This document shows positions 44,228 through 53,567 of a stretch of 64,000 nucleotides of DNA, one piece after another (the stretch's first letter is position 1; each line of letters opens with the position of its first letter). The translations under genes were made by a program, and so were the position numbers. The notes below the pieces were generated by a model, which did no database searches, was not told the origin of the DNA, and worked only from the letters and a program-made list of their open reading frames with translations. Source of the stretch: Oscillospiraceae bacterium MB24-C1 (GTDB lineage Bacteria; Bacillota; Clostridia; Oscillospirales; Ruminococcaceae); the NCBI GenBank assembly GCA_030913685.1, contig CP133187.1, positions 2,298,001-2,362,000 of the forward strand, in the 5' to 3' direction.

Positions 44228-45046
44228 TTACTTTTTTTGTTCTAAAAAGTCATTAAGTTCGGTGTTTTTAATATCGGTGATGAACATATGCCCCGGCGAG
44301 TGGGTAATCACAATCGGGGGCTTTGCCGCTTCAATCGCCGCTTGTGGCGTGACGCCGCAGGGCCAGAACACCGGTATTTCACCTTCACGAATCTCCACCG
44401 ATTCGCCGTAATCCGGTTTCATGATATCCGCAACGCCAACCTCGGCCGGGTCACCCATATGTACCGGCGCACCGTGCACATTGGGATACTGCTTGGTGAT
44501 TTCATAAGCCAGCTTGGCATTTTCGGGCGTCATGGGGCGCATGCTGCACACCATCGGCCCCTCAAATGGGCCGGCCTTGACAGTCTGGATGTTGGTCTTA
44601 TACATCGGTACGTTGCGGCCGGTGGCGATATGGCGCACTTCGATGCCCGCTTTGATCAGCGCTTCTTCAAACGAAAAACTGCACCCGATCAAAAAGCCGA
44701 CAAAGCCTTCCTGCCAGAAAGCCGAGGCATCGTTAACGCGCTCAGAAAACACGCCGTTGCGGTAGATAAAATACTCTGGAATATCGGTGACAATGTTGCC
44801 TCCCGCGCCCATATCATGGGTTTCCGGTGTGCCCTCAATGATTTCCAGCACAGGGCAGGGGAAAGGATTTCTGGCGGCGTATTCCTTAAAATCCGCAGCA
44901 TAATCTGCGGGCAGAATGACAAGGTTTGCCTGCGCATAGCCCGCGCACATTCCTGCCGTGGGAAAAGTAATTTCACCCGCACGTATTTTTTTGCGAACTT
45001 CGGCGGGACTCATATTGATATATGGGGTGATGTCATAGCGTGCCAT
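44228..45046 (-). CDS. DUF1445 / YcsI family putative hydro-lyase
   Basis: 272 residues. CAGYAQANLVILP (about 33-45), FLIGCSFSFEEALI, GPFEGPMVCSMRPM and a late GVTPQAAI with THSPGHMFITD are typical of the DUF1445 family, whose eukaryotic relative is D-glutamate cyclase. It is the last gene of the 5-oxoprolinase operon, the same company it keeps in the Bacillus ycsF-ycsG-ycsI-kipI-kipA operon. A lyase or cyclase acting on oxoproline or D-glutamate is likely but unproven. Confidence 0.9.
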   Translation of the reverse strand: MARYDITPYINMSPAEVRKKIRAGEITFPTAGMCAGYAQANLVILPADYAADFKEYAARNPFPCPVLEIIEGTPETHDMGAGGNIVTDIPEYFIYRNGVFSERVNDASAFWQEGFVGFLIGCSFSFEEALIKAGIEVRHIATGRNVPMYKTNIQTVKAGPFEGPMVCSMRPMTPENAKLAYEITKQYPNVHGAPVHMGDPAEVGVADIMKPDYGESVEIREGEIPVFWPCGVTPQAAIEAAKPPIVITHSPGHMFITDIKNTELNDFLEQKK

Positions 45047-45071
45047 ACCCGTCTTCCTTTCTGTCAGTTTT

Positions 45072-46097
45072 TTAGCGCGGTTTTACACGGCACCGGTAGT
45101 CGGTTCCGTTGACGTTCACAGTAAACTCCCACGGGCCGGGCGTCGCCCGCACCAGATCGAGATCGGTGCGTATCGCCTCAAGGCGCCGGAGGTTCGAGAG
45201 GTAAATGTCCTGTGCCTCGGTGACGGTCACCGCTTTGAAGCGCACCGTGTCGCCGAATTTGCACTGCGCAATTAATGGGAAATCCGCCGTGATGACGTTG
45301 GCGATTTTCGTATAGCCGCCGGTGGTTTGGCGGTCAGCCAACATAATGATCGGCTGGCCCGCGCTGGGAATCTGCACAGCGCCCATCGAAATGCCGTCGG
45401 AGATGATGTCTCCACCCTTGATGTGCTCAACAACCTCGCCCTCCAGGCGGCAGCCCATGCGGTCAAACTGGTTGGTTACCGAATAGGTGGTGCTCAAAAA
45501 GGTCTTGATGCCCTTTTCGGTGAAGGCGTCATCCTGTGGGCCCATGACTACCCGCAACGTCTTGTGCGTAGCGGTGAAATCCTCCGGTGGAACAAAGCGC
45601 CCCTGTGTCAGATTAGGCAGGTCGGTTTTAGGCGCTCTGAAAGCTAGGCGATCCTCCTTGCCTAGTTTTCGGCCCTCCACACCGCCGATCTGTGCCTTGA
45701 GGTAGGTTGAACGGCTGCCCATGACTGGTGCAATGTCAAAACCACCCGCCACAGCCAGATAAGCCCGGCAGCCCGAAACCTGCATGCCAAACGTCAGCTT
45801 ATCGCCCGGCTTGACCGCAACTGCACGGTACATCGGCATTGGCGAGCCGTTGAGCGCAGGCGAAAGATTGCCGCCCGTCACTGCGATGACATTGGCCTCG
45901 TCAAAGGTGACAGCGGGGCCCATCATGGTAATTTCAAGCGCCGCTTCGTCCTTTTCGTTCCCCACAAGAATATTGGCAATTGCAAAGGAACGGGGATCCA
46001 TAACGCCTGATACGGGCACGCCATACTGCTGATAACCAACGCGCCCTGCGTCCTGCACGGTGGTCAGAAAACCGCCGCTGAGAATCGTCATGCCCAT
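45072..46097 (-). CDS. pxpC: 5-oxoprolinase subunit C
   Basis: 341 residues of the biotin-dependent carboxyltransferase-like family (KipA). TTVQDAGRVGYQQYGVPVSG (about 11-30) is the hallmark; GPAVTFDEANVIAVTGG and a late MLADRQTTGGYTKIA complete the fold. With PxpA and PxpB it opens 5-oxoproline to glutamate at the cost of ATP. It lies 2 bp after pxpB. The C-terminal end is unremarkable. Confidence 0.94.
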   Translation of the reverse strand: MGMTILSGGFLTTVQDAGRVGYQQYGVPVSGVMDPRSFAIANILVGNEKDEAALEITMMGPAVTFDEANVIAVTGGNLSPALNGSPMPMYRAVAVKPGDKLTFGMQVSGCRAYLAVAGGFDIAPVMGSRSTYLKAQIGGVEGRKLGKEDRLAFRAPKTDLPNLTQGRFVPPEDFTATHKTLRVVMGPQDDAFTEKGIKTFLSTTYSVTNQFDRMGCRLEGEVVEHIKGGDIISDGISMGAVQIPSAGQPIIMLADRQTTGGYTKIANVITADFPLIAQCKFGDTVRFKAVTVTEAQDIYLSNLRRLEAIRTDLDLVRATPGPWEFTVNVNGTDYRCRVKPR

Positions 46098-46099
46098 AA

Positions 46100-46828
46100 T
46101 TAACCCTCCTTGCTGTATGTTTTGACGACATAACTGCCTGCGGCAACTTGTGCTGCGATGTCGTCGAATTCGGCCTGGTCCACTGGGCGATATTTGACGT
46201 ATTGCCCTGCCTGCAAGAGTATTGGCGTCTCACGCTGTGCATCGTAAAGCTTTAACGGCGTCCTGCCGATGAGCTGCCAACCGCCGGGCGAGTCGATCGG
46301 ATAAACACCGGTCTGACTGCCCGCGATGCCCACCGAGCCACCCGGAATTTTAACGCGGGGGCTGGTCAGACGCGGCGTGGCAATTTCAGCGCTCATGCCA
46401 CCCATATACGGAAAGCCAGGGGTGAACCCCAGCATATAGATCAGGTATTCCGGCGCGCTGTGAATTTTAATAACTTCCTCAACTGTTTTGTTGTTGTGCT
46501 CGGCTACAAAGCCGAGGTCCGGTCCCATCTCGCCGCCATATAACACGGGGAGTTCCACAACCGAGGCGGGAGGGATTTCCACCTCGTCCAAGCTGCCGAG
46601 CAATCCCTGCAGCGTTTCTCGCAATTTTTCGTAACGGATAACCTCCGGACGATAATGTACGGTCAGCGAGCGGTAGGTTGGCACCGTTTCGACAATGCCG
46701 GGTACGCCCTTTTTCTCCAGCGCGATATTAAAGGCGCGGATGCGCGCGTTGATTTCAGTGCTAATTTCATTGCCGAACTCCACCAGAATAGAGGTGTCGC
46801 CGGTCATTAAAAAACGAACATCCTGCAT
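46100..46828 (-). CDS. pxpB: 5-oxoprolinase subunit B
   Basis: 242 residues of the KipI family. GDTSILVEFGNEI (about 9-21), the central HSAPEYLIYMLGFTPGFPY, PGGSVGIAGSQTGVYP and WQLIGRTP are all conserved. It forms a complex with PxpC; in Bacillus KipI is also known for inhibiting the sporulation kinase KinA, so a link to the neighbouring sigK region is tempting but speculative. It follows the transporter gene by 77 bp. Confidence 0.94.
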   Translation of the reverse strand: MQDVRFLMTGDTSILVEFGNEISTEINARIRAFNIALEKKGVPGIVETVPTYRSLTVHYRPEVIRYEKLRETLQGLLGSLDEVEIPPASVVELPVLYGGEMGPDLGFVAEHNNKTVEEVIKIHSAPEYLIYMLGFTPGFPYMGGMSAEIATPRLTSPRVKIPGGSVGIAGSQTGVYPIDSPGGWQLIGRTPLKLYDAQRETPILLQAGQYVKYRPVDQAEFDDIAAQVAAGSYVVKTYSKEG

Positions 46829-46905
46829 CAGCTTAAAGCCTCCTTGTTCCTGTTTTTGACGGGCGCGCCACCGTTATCAGCCGGCAGCGCACCCGCAGTA
46901 GTGCT

Positions 46906-48159
46906 TTATCCGAAGATGGTTAAAAGTCTAGGCAGTGCTTTGATACCAACGTAACCGGTGAGTAACACGACGAGAGCACCCGAGACAATCAGCCAGGTTG
47001 GATGCTTATAGTCCTCGCCGACAATTGCCTTATTGCGCGAGGCCAGCAGCATTGTGCCGAGCGTTACCGGCAGGATCAGGCCATTGAGCGAACCGGCTGC
47101 CACCAGCAGTGTCTTGGCGCCGCCGAGGATGGCCATGATGAGGGTGGAAAACGCGATGAATCCAACAATAAACCATTTCTCATTTTTAGCAACAAAGGGG
47201 TGCAGGGTTTTGAGGAAAGAAACCGAGGTGAAAGCTGCGCCGATAACCGAAGTGGTACCCGCCGCGAACAGCGCTACACCGAAGAGGCGATAGCCAATTT
47301 CTCCGGCAGCAAGGCGGAAAGCTTCGGCTGCAGGGTTCGAGGCGGCCCCAATCGCACCGACGGCCTCGGCGCCGCCAGCAGTACAAACACCGAGCACGGC
47401 GAGGAACAGCAGCACACGAACGGTGCCCGAAACAGCGATACCGGTCGTGACCGAGCGCTGGATCTGGTCAAGGTTTTCTTTGCCGGAAATACCAGCGTCA
47501 AGCAATCTGTGCGCACCTGAGAAAGTGATGTAGCCGCCGCAGGAACCGCCAAGCAGCGTAATCATTGGGAAGAACAACGCTATAGGATCATCTGGGGCAA
47601 AAACCTTAGCTGCTACTTCACCAACAGGGGGCTTTGAGCTGACAGCTACAACTAAAATGGTCAGCAGAATAATTGCGCCGAGTACTTTTGTTACAGTATC
47701 CATGCCCTTTTTGGCATCTTTGGAAAGGAAAATTGTAATAGCAATTATGCCGCCAATAACGGCGCCCACCTTTGTCGGGATACCAAGCATTGCGTTGAGG
47801 CCTAGCGAAACACCGCCGACGTTACCGATATTAAAGGCCAAGCCGCCCAGCGCCACAAGAAACGCGATAAAGTAGCCCAGGCCCGGTAACACCTTATTGG
47901 CAACGTCTTGACCACGCATGCCAGAAACGCCGATAACGCGCCAGACATTGACCTGTGTGGTGATATCTAAAATGATGGTGCAAAGAATGACGGTGGAAAA
48001 CGACGCCATGTACTGTGAAGTAAACATAGTTGTCTGGGTCAGAAATCCAGGCCCGATAGCGGAAGTTGCCATCAAAAAGGCAGCACCTATTAGGACAGCG
48101 GCATTCTTTTTGTCAGGCTTTGCGGGGGAAGTTGCGCTACGGTTTTCTTTGTTGCTCAT
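46906..48159 (-). CDS. NRAMP-family transporter lacking canonical metal motif
   Basis: 417 residues, about 11 membrane segments, homologous to YcsG of the Bacillus kip operon. Mn/Fe NRAMPs carry DPGN in helix 1 and MPH in helix 6; here helix 1 reads SAIGPGFLTQ, with the Asp and Asn gone, and the helix 6 area reads GGSCGGYITFSGAH. The metal ligands are thus missing. Located between pxpA and pxpB, it is more likely a carrier for 5-oxoproline or a related acid; this is inference. The N-terminal 20 residues are a charged cytoplasmic tail. Confidence 0.85.
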   Translation of the reverse strand: MSNKENRSATSPAKPDKKNAAVLIGAAFLMATSAIGPGFLTQTTMFTSQYMASFSTVILCTIILDITTQVNVWRVIGVSGMRGQDVANKVLPGLGYFIAFLVALGGLAFNIGNVGGVSLGLNAMLGIPTKVGAVIGGIIAITIFLSKDAKKGMDTVTKVLGAIILLTILVVAVSSKPPVGEVAAKVFAPDDPIALFFPMITLLGGSCGGYITFSGAHRLLDAGISGKENLDQIQRSVTTGIAVSGTVRVLLFLAVLGVCTAGGAEAVGAIGAASNPAAEAFRLAAGEIGYRLFGVALFAAGTTSVIGAAFTSVSFLKTLHPFVAKNEKWFIVGFIAFSTLIMAILGGAKTLLVAAGSLNGLILPVTLGTMLLASRNKAIVGEDYKHPTWLIVSGALVVLLTGYVGIKALPRLLTIFG

Positions 48160-48339
48160 AACATTTTTTCCTCCTGTTCAACATGTCGGTCTTAAACCGC
48201 GACTGAATCTATGCGCATACGATCAGGTTTTTTGTTTTGATACCCGACGGTGCTGTGCTTTGATTCAACCAACGGTTACCTTATGGTTTAACCTGCCGTG
48301 ACATGTATTATGCTTTTTCGGCAAGCTTTGCGGCTCAGT

Positions 48340-49104
48340 TTAAAGCTGCGTTAAGTTGCAAATGGTCACGCCGCTATTTTCTAGCGTCTCGCGAATGTTT
48401 TTAACAAACTCCAGTGCGCTGGGGTTGTCGCCATGAACGCAGATGGAGTCAGCCTTGATGCTGATGACCTTGCCGGTCACTGTTTCCACTGTGCCCTTGG
48501 TCACCATCTGCACCGTTCTGGCGATGGCGACTTCCTTGTCGTGGATGACAGCGCCGGGCAGCTTTCTTGATACGAGCGTGCCATCGTCGTTATAGGCGCG
48601 GTCGGCAAACACCTCGGAAGCGGCACGAAGCCCAATCTTTTCGGCTGCTGAAATCATCTTGCTGTTGGCCAATCCGAGCAAAATAATGTTGGGGTCCACC
48701 TCGTAGACACCCTGGCAAATGGCTTCTGCGAGCGCCTCGTCCACCGCGGCCATGTTATAAAGCGCGCCGTGGGGCTTGACATGCTGCAATGGAATGCCCT
48801 TGGCTTTTGTAAACGCCAAGAGTGCGCCAAGCTGATATTTGATATAGGCTTTTGCTTCGGCGGGGGTCACCACCATGTTCCGGCGGCCAAAGCCCATCAA
48901 GTCCGGGAATCCAGGATGCGCACCCACTGCGGTGCCAGCTGCTGCGGCATTGGCAACCGTCTGTTCCATTACGACGGCGTCGCCGGCGTGCCAGCCGCAC
49001 GCCACGTTGGCTGAAGAGACATATTTAAGAATCTCGGAATCCATACCGATGGTATAGGCGCCAAAGCTTTCGCCAAGGTCGCTGTTCAGATCTACCTTAT
49101 ACAT
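48340..49104 (-). CDS. pxpA: 5-oxoprolinase subunit A
   Basis: 254 residues of the LamB/YcsF family. [11 protein letters not shown] (about 5-15), [26 protein letters not shown] and [12 protein letters not shown] carry the conserved Asp and His residues, and VHGDNPSA lies near the end. First gene of the operon, 30 nt after the start predicted from a sigma-54 promoter. AAGGAGGA lies just before the ATG. Confidence 0.95.
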   Translation of the reverse strand: MYKVDLNSDLGESFGAYTIGMDSEILKYVSSANVACGWHAGDAVVMEQTVANAAAAGTAVGAHPGFPDLMGFGRRNMVVTPAEAKAYIKYQLGALLAFTKAKGIPLQHVKPHGALYNMAAVDEALAEAICQGVYEVDPNIILLGLANSKMISAAEKIGLRAASEVFADRAYNDDGTLVSRKLPGAVIHDKEVAIARTVQMVTKGTVETVTGKVISIKADSICVHGDNPSALEFVKNIRETLENSGVTICNLTQL

Positions 49105-49143
49105 AAAACTTCCTCCTTAAAATTTTGTGTTATTAATATATAA

Positions 49144-49161
49144 TTGCAATTTTAATGCCAA
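49144..49161 (-). promoter_or_regulatory. Sigma-54 promoter of pxpA operon
   Basis: Minus strand: TTGGCATTAAAATTGCAA with GG at 49159-49158, ten bases, GC at 49147-49146. Start expected near 49134. No sigma-A promoter is evident at this position. Confidence 0.85.
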
Positions 49162-49266
49162 CTAATTCACGGTCGGATTATAGCGATTTTCGCAGGATTT
49201 TAACCGCATCTTTCACAAGAGTTATATGGAATATTTGTACAAGCTGCATTTTCGCTGGGTGTGCGG

Positions 49267-49304
49267 TGTGCGCCTGCGCACAGGTGATATGTGCGAAATC
49301 GCAC
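49267..49304. promoter_or_regulatory. Two tandem palindromes, candidate activator sites
   Basis: TGTGCGC-CT-GCGCACA (49267-49282) and GTGCGA-AA-TCGCAC (49291-49304). Their centres are 23 bp apart, about two helix turns, so two dimers would sit on one face. They lie about 108-145 bp upstream of the sigma-54 promoter, a normal enhancer distance. A further GTGCG half-site is at 49261. Confidence 0.75.
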
Positions 49305-49424
49305 GTTTTGAATAACACCCAGACTTAACTTTCAAAAAGCTGACACAAAAGCTTGCTTTGCACAAAGATATCAACTTTTAGTAGAATAGTCAAATAACAG
49401 GCGATATTCACTTAGGGCAAAACC

Positions 49425-49464
49425 CAAAGAGCTGCTGTATCTTATAAGATACAGCAGCTCTTTG
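49425..49464. terminator. Terminator of secreted-protein gene
   Basis: CAAAGAGCTGCTGTATCTTA and its exact complement; a perfect 20+20 palindrome starting 2 bp past the stop codon. Confidence 0.88.
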
Positions 49465-49465
49465 C

Positions 49466-50536
49466 TCAGTTTATCAGCCGCCGTGAAATCGTTACAGCGT
49501 TAAAGCGAGTTTCGTCGTCGGGCTCGGCGGCCTTTGCAGCCTTGGGGTCGGGTGCAACCAGTGGAATATCTGAAATAACATAATTGCCCAGCACACGCGT
49601 ATGGAATCGGAAGCCTTCATCAGCTTCGTCATATTCGGCGCCCGCAATTTCTACCGGCATGCCGTCGACAAGTTCATAAATATATTTACCCGTCTCGGTC
49701 TCATAGAAAAACTCACCGGTACGATTGAATTTTACATGATTAAAGCCGATGAAGAGCATATTAGCGTTGGGGTTGGCTGCTTCAACAGCGGCGTTCGGCA
49801 TGGTGTCAAACAGCATTAGCACTTTACCTTGGCCCGATACATCTACGGTGAAGGTACCTTCATTAGATTCGCTGCCAAAGGAAAGCTCTACCTCATCGTC
49901 ATAGTCAAATTTCAGCAAATGGGGCTCTCCCGGATAAATAATCTCTTGGTCATGATCAATCAACAGCTCTTCATAACGCAAATAGTTATTGTAGTGACAG
50001 ATTGAAAACTGCACCTCAATCTCGGCGTCCTTGATGTGGTAAGGCTGATCGCCCTTCTTTTTGTTCAGCGTCACAGTACCGATAAGGTCGGCGTCGGTCG
50101 TCGCTGTACTTTCTTTCAGCTTGATGACTAGTGCGGGGAAATATGCTTCAAACGTACTGTCTTCTAGACTCCAGGACAGAGACCTGACAATTTCAACGCT
50201 AACCGCTTCTACGAGATCGCCGCCTTCTTCCCACTCGGCCTTAACCTTCATGTTCCGAATCATGTCCAAAGAAAAATTCTCCCAATCATCTTTGGCGTGC
50301 GTCAATTCAAGAAAAACAGTTGAACCATATTCGGCTCCATCGCGGTCAATAACAAAGTAGTCACCCTCAAGCGGCGCACAGCCCTTCGGTCTGCAGACAT
50401 AGTCGTTTTCTCCCACGTAGATCCTTGGTCCTTGGATACCGTCAGTAGAAAAGCCGGTTGCCGGCTTTGCAAACGAGACGGTCGCTAGGCTAACTAACAT
50501 TGTCATGACAAGAATAGCACTAATTACTTTCTTCAT
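49466..50536 (-). CDS. Hypothetical secreted protein
   Basis: 356 residues. A signal peptide of about 23 residues ends in TVSFA before KPATG. The mature part is acidic and beta-rich. CRPKGCAPLEGDYFVIDRDG and a repeated Asp/Glu-aromatic pattern suggest a surface or exported domain; the C-terminal MPVEIAGAEYDEADEGF resembles other Firmicute secreted proteins of unknown role. No function recognised. Between the 5-oxoprolinase operon and the two-component operon, on the same strand; its own promoter (TATAAT at 50603-50598 on minus) is plausible. Confidence 0.72.
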   Translation of the reverse strand: MKKVISAILVMTMLVSLATVSFAKPATGFSTDGIQGPRIYVGENDYVCRPKGCAPLEGDYFVIDRDGAEYGSTVFLELTHAKDDWENFSLDMIRNMKVKAEWEEGGDLVEAVSVEIVRSLSWSLEDSTFEAYFPALVIKLKESTATTDADLIGTVTLNKKKGDQPYHIKDAEIEVQFSICHYNNYLRYEELLIDHDQEIIYPGEPHLLKFDYDDEVELSFGSESNEGTFTVDVSGQGKVLMLFDTMPNAAVEAANPNANMLFIGFNHVKFNRTGEFFYETETGKYIYELVDGMPVEIAGAEYDEADEGFRFHTRVLGNYVISDIPLVAPDPKAAKAAEPDDETRFNAVTISRRLIN

Positions 50537-50721
50537 TTAATACCCTCCAAGTTTATAAACTCTACTGTGCTTTGCTGATTCTACCATTTTAAGGTAAATT
50601 ATATTATGATTTTAGCACTATGTTTACAATTTGGCAATATATTATTTGAAAAAACAGCACTGAAAAGGTCACATATTTGGTGATATTTTTGCAATTAAAG
50701 ATCTGATCCATCAAATTTTTA

Positions 50722-52086
50722 CTACTGTTCTAGTTTTCGTCGCAGAGTGAACCGCGTAATGCCCAAAAGTTCCGCGGCCTTTGAATAATTGTTGCCGCTG
50801 ATTTTAAGTGCCCTGTCGATACAATCGCGCTCAATTCGTTCCAAAAGCTTGGGGAGGTTGATGCCCTCTTCGCCAAAATCTGGTGTGTTCACTTCGACCA
50901 TTCGATTCAAATCTGTGGAGGGCCGTTGCAAAGAAGCCGGTTCTTCAAGAAAGATTGCCCTGTGCAGAACGTCGCCTTCACAAAAAAGTGCACAGCGCTC
51001 CAAGACATTTCGCAACTCACGTACATTGCCCTTCCAACAGTACTCTGCCAACTCTCTTGCAAAGTTGGGGTCTATTCCCCGAATATTTTTTTTGAATTTG
51101 CGATTAAAGCGTTGGAGAAAATAATTGCACAACGGCAGAATATCTTCGGGACGCTCGCGCAATGGCGGAATGGTAATCTGCATCACGTTTAAGCGATAGA
51201 ATAAATCCTCTCGAAATTCTTTGCGCCCGATGGCTTGTAACAGGTCGCGGTTGGTGGCAGTGATTACCCGGACGTTAACTTCAATGTCGTTGAGGCCGCC
51301 GACACGCTTAAAGCGACGATCCTCTAAAAAAGTCAACAGCTTGGATTGCATGGCTAGCGGTAGCTCGCCAATTTCGTCCAAAAACACGGTGCCGCCGTCG
51401 GCAAGCTCCAACAGACCTTTTTTGGTTTTAGCAGCGCCTGTGAACGCACCGCGCTCATAGCCGAACAGTTCGCTTTCCAAAAGATTATCCGGAATGGCAC
51501 CGCAGTTGATTTTGACCATGGCAAGCTGCCGGCGCTCGCTGTTATGGTGAATGAGGTTGGCCACTACCTCTTTGCCGGTGCCGGTTTCGCCGCGGATGAG
51601 GACATCGACCTGGTCGCTATGCGCCACCACGCCGATCTGGCGGCGGATGTTCTGTATAGCGGGGCTTTCACCCACCAATGCGTGCTTGGGGGTGGAAATC
51701 AGGTCGAGGTTTCGCTTGGTCTTGAGCTGATCCATGCTGCGGTTAATCATCAACTCAAGGGCATCGAGATCAAAAGGCTTAAGAATATAATCATACGCCC
51801 CGCGTTTGACCGCCTCCACCGCCTGTGAGACCGAACCGTAAGCGGTCATCAACACGAGCTGAATATCGTCGTCAATTTTTTTGATTGCCTCAATATAATC
51901 AATGCCCTGCTGAGTGCCAAGACGGTTATCTAACAAAACAAAATGCGGTGCAAAGCGCTCTACAAGCAGCAGTCCGCTCTCGATGCTGTCTGCGGTCTCA
52001 ACCTGATGCCCGAGATCGCTTAACCCCTCGCGTAGCGACAAGCGAATAAGATATTCGTCATCGATAATTAGAATTTTATAGTTCAT
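50722..52086 (-). CDS. NtrC-family sigma-54 response regulator
   Basis: 454 residues. A receiver domain with acidic pocket D9/D10 and phosphoacceptor D53 in LLDNRLG, then an AAA+ core: Walker A GETGTGKE (166-173), sigma-54 loop GAFTGA (213-218), GGTVFLDEIGELP. A Fis helix-turn-helix (YSKAAELLGITRFTLRRKL) ends it. Phosphorylated by the kinase encoded two genes upstream. The TGTGCG palindromes of the pxpA operon, about 1.4 kb away, are its best candidate targets; this is inference. Last gene of the three-gene operon, overlapping the symporter stop by 1 nt. Confidence 0.94.
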   Translation of the reverse strand: MNYKILIIDDEYLIRLSLREGLSDLGHQVETADSIESGLLLVERFAPHFVLLDNRLGTQQGIDYIEAIKKIDDDIQLVLMTAYGSVSQAVEAVKRGAYDYILKPFDLDALELMINRSMDQLKTKRNLDLISTPKHALVGESPAIQNIRRQIGVVAHSDQVDVLIRGETGTGKEVVANLIHHNSERRQLAMVKINCGAIPDNLLESELFGYERGAFTGAAKTKKGLLELADGGTVFLDEIGELPLAMQSKLLTFLEDRRFKRVGGLNDIEVNVRVITATNRDLLQAIGRKEFREDLFYRLNVMQITIPPLRERPEDILPLCNYFLQRFNRKFKKNIRGIDPNFARELAEYCWKGNVRELRNVLERCALFCEGDVLHRAIFLEEPASLQRPSTDLNRMVEVNTPDFGEEGINLPKLLERIERDCIDRALKISGNNYSKAAELLGITRFTLRRKLEQ

Positions 52087-53567
52087 TATGCGTCCTCCTG
52101 CATGTTAGGCTGCGGGCGGTTTCTATCATAGGTCAGGTGCGAAACCGTCAAGAAGCTTAAAGTCGCCACCACCGTGCCCGGAAAGGCTGGATGAAATGCG
52201 AAACCGCCTGCGAGGTACGGTGGATAAAACAGCGCCAGACATAACAAACCCGAGCTCAAACCCGCCCAGACGCCCTGCCGCGTGGTGCGGCGGTAAAGCA
52301 GCGAGCCGTAGAGCGTCGGGAACATGGTGACACCGAATATACCCCACAAATCGCCGCCGTAGGTCAAAAGACTGGCAGGTGGATGAATGGAGAGCAGCAG
52401 TGATACTGTACCCCCGACAAAAATGCTCGCGCGGGAAAGCGTGAGCAGTGCCGACTCGCCCAGTGGTTTTTTGCGCAGTGTGCTGACAATATCGTAGCTG
52501 AAAGAGGATGCGATCAAAAGCAGCTCCGAATTGGCGGTGGAAATGCAGGCCCCGATGATGCTGAACAGGAAGAATCCGCTCCAGGGTCCATAGATGAGGT
52601 TGTTGATTACATGCACAAAAATGCCGTCAGTTTCCTGCACTGTATCGATAGTGGGAAACATGACCCGCATACCCAAACCGATTTGCAGCAACGCAAAATA
52701 AAGCAGCGCAAGATACATCATCGAGCACAGCACCGTTCTTTTTGCCGTCTTCTTATCCTTGGCCGAAATCATGCGTATGGTGTACTGAGGGTTTGCGGCC
52801 AGCCCCAGCCCCCAGCCGAAAAACATCGTCGCGCTCATCAGTGGTGCAAATTTGCCTTTACCGAACAGGTGCAGCAGCGCGCCCTTATCAGTGGGATAGG
52901 GCATGGCAGAATAGGCATATCCGCTGATTTGAGCTGCTTTTTCGTGGATGACCGCAATACCCCCCGCCCGCGTAACAATAACAACAAACACCATGACCAA
53001 CCCCAGTGACAGCGCAATGAGATTGAAGGCGTCGGTTTTAGCCACGGTGTGATAGCCGCCAAAGGTGGAGTAAAGAATAAACAGATAAATTAACAATATT
53101 GCAAAGACGTATGGAATGTTAAACAGCGTGGCTGCCACAAGCCCAAAGCCACGTATCTGAATGACCAGATAAAAAACATAAACGCCGATCATAATGACTG
53201 CAAAAATCACCTGTAATGCCTTTGAGCCAAATCGCTTGCGGAAAAACTCGGGGATGGTGAGAATATCGTTTTCATACAATCTGTCGCTGATGAGCGCCAG
53301 CAGTACCGCGCCTACAAACCACGGAATGACCGAGTAGATCAGCGCTGCGTAGCCGCTCTCAAACACGCTGCCCGTAAAGCCAAGGATGGTGGCGGCCGAT
53401 ACCCATGTGCCGCAAAAGGTGAGCACACAGCGGCTGAGGCTCAGCTCGCGCCCGCCTAAATAGAATTGTTCCTTGGTGTTGCCTTTTCTAAAGCTGTTTT
53501 TGCCGATCGCCAGCAAAATAGCGGAGTAAATGCAAAAGTAGATCAGATAGATAACGGTTTTATTCAT
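52086..53567 (-). CDS. Sodium:solute symporter within two-component operon
   Basis: 493 residues, about 13 membrane segments, SSS family. FYLGGRELSLSRCVLTFCGTW (near 35-55) and YGPWSGFFLFSIIGACISTANSELLLIASS (about 310-340) follow the family pattern. It is placed between the kinase and regulator genes with overlaps of 4 nt and 1 nt, so all three are co-translated. In other bacteria such symporters can be sensed by, or feed, the kinase. The substrate is not known; 5-oxoproline or another amino-acid derivative would fit the locus. Confidence 0.92.
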   Translation of the reverse strand: MNKTVIYLIYFCIYSAILLAIGKNSFRKGNTKEQFYLGGRELSLSRCVLTFCGTWVSAATILGFTGSVFESGYAALIYSVIPWFVGAVLLALISDRLYENDILTIPEFFRKRFGSKALQVIFAVIMIGVYVFYLVIQIRGFGLVAATLFNIPYVFAILLIYLFILYSTFGGYHTVAKTDAFNLIALSLGLVMVFVVIVTRAGGIAVIHEKAAQISGYAYSAMPYPTDKGALLHLFGKGKFAPLMSATMFFGWGLGLAANPQYTIRMISAKDKKTAKRTVLCSMMYLALLYFALLQIGLGMRVMFPTIDTVQETDGIFVHVINNLIYGPWSGFFLFSIIGACISTANSELLLIASSFSYDIVSTLRKKPLGESALLTLSRASIFVGGTVSLLLSIHPPASLLTYGGDLWGIFGVTMFPTLYGSLLYRRTTRQGVWAGLSSGLLCLALFYPPYLAGGFAFHPAFPGTVVATLSFLTVSHLTYDRNRPQPNMQEDA

